A model generated the notes under the pieces. It had not been told where the DNA came from. It did no database searches and worked only from the letters and a program-made list of their open reading frames with translations. DNA of 64,000 nucleotides from Macrostomum hystrix (taxonomy: Eukaryota > Platyhelminthes > Macrostomidae): NCBI GenBank assembly GCA_950097015.1, contig CATNEN010000038.1, forward strand, positions 868,001 through 932,000, read 5' to 3'. Positions within the stretch are counted from its first letter, which is position 1, and every line of letters begins with the position of its first letter. The translations under genes were made by a program, and so were the position numbers. Shown piece after piece: positions 59,096-64,000 of the stretch.

Positions 59096-60547
59096 AATGC
59101 TGGGACTGTCAATGTGCATTCATTGCTTTGACATTTTTCCCTCTGCAAAAAACTAATGCTGGGATTGTCAATGTGCATTCATTGCTTTGACATTTTTCCC
59201 TCTGCAAAAAACTAATGCTGGGATTGTCAATGGGCATTCATTGCTTTGACATTTTTCCCTCTGCATAAAACTAATGCTGGGATTGTCAATGGGCATTCAT
59301 TGCTTTGACATTTTTCCCTCTGCATAAAACTAATGCTGGGATTGTCAATGGGCATTCATTGCTTTGACATTTTCCCTCTGCATAAAACTAATGCTGGGAT
59401 TGTCACTGTGCATTCATTGCTTTGACATTTTCCCTCTGCATAAAACTAATGCTGGGATTGTCACTGTGCATTCATTGCTTTGACATTTTCCCTCTGCATA
59501 AAACTAATGCTGGGATTGTCACTGTGCATTCATTGCTTTGACATTTTCCCTCTGCATAAAACTAATGCTGGGATTGTCAATGTGCATTCATTGCTTTGAC
59601 ATTTTCCCTCTGCATAAAACTAATGCTGGGATTGTCAATGTGCATTCATTGCTTTGACATTTTTCCCTCTGCATAAAACTAATGCTGGGATTGTCAATGT
59701 GCATTCATTGCTTTGACATTTTCCCTCTGCATAAAACTAATGCTGGGATTGTCACTGTGCATTCATTGCTTTGACATTTTTCCTCTGCATAAAACTAATG
59801 CTGGGATTGTCACTGTGCATTCATTGCTTTGACATTTTCCCTCTGCAAAAAACTATTGCTGGGATTGTCACTGTGCATTCATTGCTTTGACATTTTTCCT
59901 CTGCATAAAACTAATGCTGGGATTGTCAATGTGCATTCATTGCTTTGACATTTTCCCTCTGCATAAAACTAATGCTGGGATTGTCACTGTGCATTCATTG
60001 CTTTGACATTTTTCCCTCTGCATAAAACTAATGCTGGGATTGTCACTGTGCATTCATTGCTTTGACATTTTCCCTCTGCATAAAACTAATGCTGGGATTG
60101 TCAATGTGCATTCATTGCTTTGACATTTTTCCCTCTGCATAAAACTAATGCTGGGATTGTCACTGTGCATTCATTGCTTTGACATTTTTCCCTCTGCATA
60201 AAACTAATACTGGGATTGTCACTGTGCATTCATTGCTTTGACATTTTCCCTCTGCATAAAACTAATGCTGGGATTGTCAATGTGCATTCATTGCTTTGAC
60301 ATTTTCCCTCTGCATAAAACTAATGCTGGGATTGTCAATGTGCATTCATTGCTTTGACATTTTCCCTCTGCATAAAACTAATGCTGGGATTGTCACTGTG
60401 CATTCATTGCTTTGACATTTTTCCTCTGCATAAAACTAATGCTGGGATTGTCAATGTGCATTCATTGCTTTGACATTTTTCCTCTGCATAAAACTAATGC
60501 TGGGATTGTCACTGTGCATTCATTGCTTTGACATTTTCCCTCTGCAT
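59096..60547. repeat. 58/59-bp minisatellite, ~25 units
   Basis: Units begin ATGCTGGGATTGTCAATGTG and end CCCTCTGCATAAAACTA, with TTTTTCCC/TTTTCCC length variants and AATG/CTG substitutions. It lies 100 bp beyond the KDZ stop. Each unit has TGTCAA and TTGACA as a short inverted pair. Confidence 0.96.
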
Positions 60548-62065
60548 TTGTCAGATAAATTTTTCTTTCACGAACGTGACGCGCCTCATCGTGGCGTGAA
60601 AGTGAACAGTGCGCGTTTCAATCTTTTGCACTGGCCAAGACGTCACTACTAGTTAGTCTAGGTGTTTTACAACCTTCTGTACTGAATATCCACGAACCAA
60701 TCACTTCATATATTTTATTCTATCTATTCACATTCTTTATACCCAGAAATTTGCTGTTATAGTAGACTCCCTCTCACAAAGTTGACCTATTTTGTCTTGT
60801 TTCCGGTACGTAAATCAAGAAATCAAAGCAATGAACGCTACTTTTAGTTTAAGATTTAGTATCATTTGCGATTCAGCTCTCAATCTGCGTGTTCTCAATA
60901 TAATTTCCTGCTTTCATTCATTTTTTCCCTATGTTCCGTGGTGCACAACTGCTGGACTGGAGAACAATCGCACTCGGCACCAAAAGATGTAGTGGCACTT
61001 TTAGGCTTAAATACAGGTAAAAGATGCTTTTAATTACTTAAATTTGTGACTTATTTATTGAATTTTATATTCAAGTTCAATTCCCACCCTGCCAGGAAAT
61101 GCGAACTGGACTCGACAGTTTAGATTATTCGGAGGCAGCCTTGCAAAAACAGTGGCGAAGCCTGTCTGTCACGAGCAGAAACCGTAGCCGGCCGTCAGTG
61201 TCGGCCACCTTCGCGATGCGCGGTTTCTCAATGTACGACGGAAGATAATTGCATATTATGCACTGTCTGCAGCTACCCATCTAGCCGACTAGCGGGCCTG
61301 CCATCCCACCAATGCAGCGCTGGAATACTGAGTACTGGTTGCTAACTGCAAAGATACATGCTTCTCACCTTAATTTGATATTATTTTGCGCATTCTCAAG
61401 TCCGTGTACTCTGTACTTACCCCCTGTTGAGCAGTTATTGCAATATGCACATTTTTCTTATTTACGAGTAGCTAGTAAATATACAAATTGTACTTCGTCT
61501 TACTGCTTGCTAATAAATAAGTAGCTTACGAAATGCGCCCGATACCATCCCGTATAAAGCCAGTCTTAAATGGCGCATATTTTGTTACACCTACTGTGAG
61601 AAGCCTACTATGAAAGTGGTTGATAGTATATAACGACGTGTTATTCTTTGGAAATTATATGCTTAACATATCGCCATTCCAGCATTAAAATAATTTTGTG
61701 TACAATTTGTTACTTAATAAAAAATTAATCAATTTTCGATATGTACAGCAAGCAAACCGATGCCTTAAGTACCCAAGTTCAGCCGACTGTACTTTTGAAA
61801 AAACAAGAAAGTGTTTCGTGTTTAAGATTTTAACAGTAACGGCATTGAGGTCGATTGCTGGTAATGTACTGTACGTATCGAGTACAATCGTAACAAGTAG
61901 CTCTACATGTACCTCAATCTCAGCAAAAATTAGATTAATTGGATGTCAGTATAGAAGTGGATTTCTCATCTCAATCTGATACGAATTTAACGCCAAAAGC
62001 CCCATTGTCAGAACTCTGTTTCCTGAAGTGCAAGTGTAAATTAATTGTCATGATAGTCGAATTTA
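60548..62065. other. Intergenic, mostly AT-rich
   Basis: Apart from the small exon-like segment at 61,096-61,248 I see no coding sequence. A CTTTCACG...CGTGAAAG hairpin-like pair lies at about 60,566-60,603. Confidence 0.4.
61096..61248 (+). CDS. Candidate small exon, Arg/Ser-rich, unknown
   Basis: The acceptor CCACCCTGCCAG ends at 61095, and an ATG at 61099 opens 49 codons ending in TAA at 61246. A donor-like GTACGA at 61,233 is possible. The peptide includes YSEAALQKQWRSLSVTS and looks like disordered, phosphorylatable sequence. No family recognised. It could be a 5' exon whose gene continues past the satellite, or chance. Confidence 0.25.
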   Translation, partial: EMRTGLDSLDYSEAALQKQWRSLSVTSRNRSRPSVSATFAMRGFSMYDGR

Positions 62066-64000
62066 AGCAGTATGTATTCAACTCAGTGTAACCACTGATG
62101 AATCCGTAAATGTACCCCCGCTTCAACAGTTCAGATGGTCAACTATAAGCAGTATATATTCAACTCAGTGTAACCACTGATGAATCCGTAAATGTACCCC
62201 CACTTCAACAGTTCAGATAGTCAACTATAAGCCGTATATATTCAACTCAGTGTAACCACTGATGAATCCGCAAATGTACCCCCACTTCAACAGTTCAGAT
62301 AGTCAACTATAAGCCGTATATATTCAACTCAGTGTAACCACTGATGAATCCGTAAATGTACCCCCGCTTCAACAGTTCAGATGGTCAACTATAAGCCGTA
62401 TATATTCAACTCAGTGTAACCACTGATGAATCCGTAAATGTACCCCCACTTCAACAGTTCAGATAGTCAACTATAAGCCGTATATATTCAACTCAGTGTA
62501 ACCACTGATGAATCCGTAAATGTACCCCCACTTCAACAGTTCAGATAGTCAACTATAAGCAGTATATATTCAACTCAGTGTAACCACTGATGAATCCGTA
62601 AATGTACCCCCACTTCAACAGTTCAGATAGTCAACTATAAGCAGTATATATTCAACTCAGTGTAACCACTGATGAATCCGTAAATGTACCCTCACTTCAA
62701 CAGTTCAGATAGTCAACTATAAGCAGTATATATTCAACTCAGTGTAACCACTGATGAATCCGTAAATGTACCCCCACTTCAACAGTTCAGATAGTCAACT
62801 ATAAGCCGTATATATTCAACTCAGTGTAACCACTGATGAATCCGTAAATGTACCCCCACTTCAACAGTTCAGATAGTCAACTATAAGCCGTATATATTCA
62901 ACTCAGTGTAACCACTGATGAATCCGTAAATGTACCCCCACTTCAACAGTTCAGATAGTCAACTATAAGCCGTATATATTCAACTCAGTGTAACCACTGA
63001 TGAATCCGTAAATGTACCCCCACTTCAACAGTTCAGATAGTCAACTATAAGCAGTATATATTCAACTCAGTGTAACCACTGATGAATCCGTAAATGTACC
63101 CCCACTTCAACAGTTCAGATAGTCAACTATAAGCCGTATATATTCAACTCAGTGTAACCACTGATGAATCCGTAAATGTACCCCCACTTCAACAGTTCAG
63201 ATAGTCAACTATAAGCCGTATATTCAACTCAGTGTAACCACTGATGAATCCGTAAATGTACCCCCACTTCAACAGTTCAGATAGTCAACTATAAGCCGTA
63301 TATATTCAACTCAGTGTAACCACTGATGAATCCGTAAATGTACCCCCACTTCAACAGTTCAGATAGTCAACTATAAGCCGTATATATTCAACTCAGTGTA
63401 ACCACTGATGAATCCGTAAATGTACCCCCACTTCAACAGTTCAGATAGTCAACTATAAGCCGTATATATTCAACTCAGTGTAACCACTGATGAATCCGTA
63501 AATGTACCCCCACTTCAACAGTTCAGATAGTCAACTATAGGCCGTATATATTCAACTCAGTGTAACCACTGATGAATCCGTAAATGTACCCCCACTTCAA
63601 CAGTTCAGATAGTCAACTATAAGCAGTATATATTCAACTCAGTGTAACCACTGATGAATCCGTAAATGTACCCTCACTTCAACAGTTCAGATAGTCAACT
63701 ATAAGCCGTATATATTCAACTCAGTGTAACCACTGATGAATCCGTAAATGTACCCCCACTTCAACAGTTCAGATAGTCAACTATAAGCAGTATATATTCA
63801 ACTCAGTGTAACCACTGATGAATCCGTAAATGTACCCTCACTTCAACAGTTCAGATAGTCAACTATAAGCCGTATATATTCAACTCAGTGTAACCACTGA
63901 TGAATCCGTAAATGTACCCCCACTTCAACAGTTCAGATAGTCAACTATAAGCAGTATATATTCAACTCAGTGTAACCACTGATGAATCCGTAAATGTACC
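62066..64000. repeat. 82-bp satellite array, ~23 units, runs off the window
   Basis: Head-to-tail units of 82 bp, beginning TATATTCAACTCAGTGTAAC and containing ATGAATCCGTAAATGTACCC and CAGTTCAGATAGTCAACTAT. Copies differ only at a few positions (CCCCC/CCTCA, AGCAG/AGCCG, ATAG/ATGG); one unit near 63,225 lacks two bases. High homogeneity suggests ongoing unequal exchange or rolling amplification. Confidence 0.98.

Noticed and set aside
62066-64000. Hammerhead ribozyme suggested by CTGATGA in each 82-bp unit
   Set aside because: The core would need a GAAA after stem II and a suitable stem III. The rest of the unit contains no GAA downstream of CTGATGA and no compatible pairing.

Overview
The window is nuclear DNA of an animal. 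Genes are broken into exons joined by GT-AG introns in consistent phases, and the proteins are metazoan types: CUB modules, a CLCA metalloprotease/VWA protein, a B-box/coiled-coil protein, a CTD small phosphatase and a BEN-domain protein. About a tenth of the window is tandem minisatellite or satellite DNA. Several genes have a strong 3' splice acceptor 0 to 33 nt before their start codon, which would fit spliced-leader trans-splicing. The combination of very high minisatellite load, Ala/Ser/Arg-rich coding sequence and possible trans-splicing suggests a spiralian, perhaps a free-living flatworm of the Macrostomum type. That is inference; I see no marker that fixes the species.

Layout. 1-5,525 (+): 3' part of a secreted protein with CUB-like modules and a terminal PAN/apple-like exon. 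6,729-8,779 (+): a four-pass membrane protein. 9,351-11,968 (-): a B-box/coiled-coil/NHL-like protein. The block 7,366-13,767, which holds exons 2-3 of the membrane gene, the whole B-box gene and a ~50-unit 33-bp minisatellite, is repeated directly at 13,794-20,195 with no difference that I found. 21,629-24,351 (-): coiled-coil protein with a Spindly-type motif, its introns filled with minisatellites. 24,400-28,700: AT-rich, with an LTR-like remnant, three covarying small hairpins and a TTAA-flanked inverted-repeat element. 28,732-34,809 (-): complete eight-exon CLCA gene. 36,700-37,620 (+): decayed Ty3/gypsy pol. 39,385-42,335 (+): complete five-exon CTD small phosphatase. 44,077-44,907 (+): BEN-domain protein. 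45,935-47,101 and 48,157-49,329 (+): tandem CHK-type kinase-like paralogues sharing a probable gene-conversion tract. 50,765-51,697: short tandem duplication carrying tRNA-like sequence. 54,580-55,620 (-): dead mariner. 56,313-58,995 (+): KDZ transposase with the DDE residues present but a frame break and two in-frame stops. 59,096-60,547: 58/59-bp minisatellite. 62,066 to the end: 82-bp satellite that runs out of the window.

No operon-like functional unit is visible; the genes look unrelated. What links them is genome dynamics: segmental duplication, gene conversion, intron growth by minisatellites, and several classes of mobile element. I found no convincing new defence or biochemical system. 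The most informative observations are the 6.4-kb duplication junction, the acceptor-next-to-ATG pattern, and the covarying triple hairpin.
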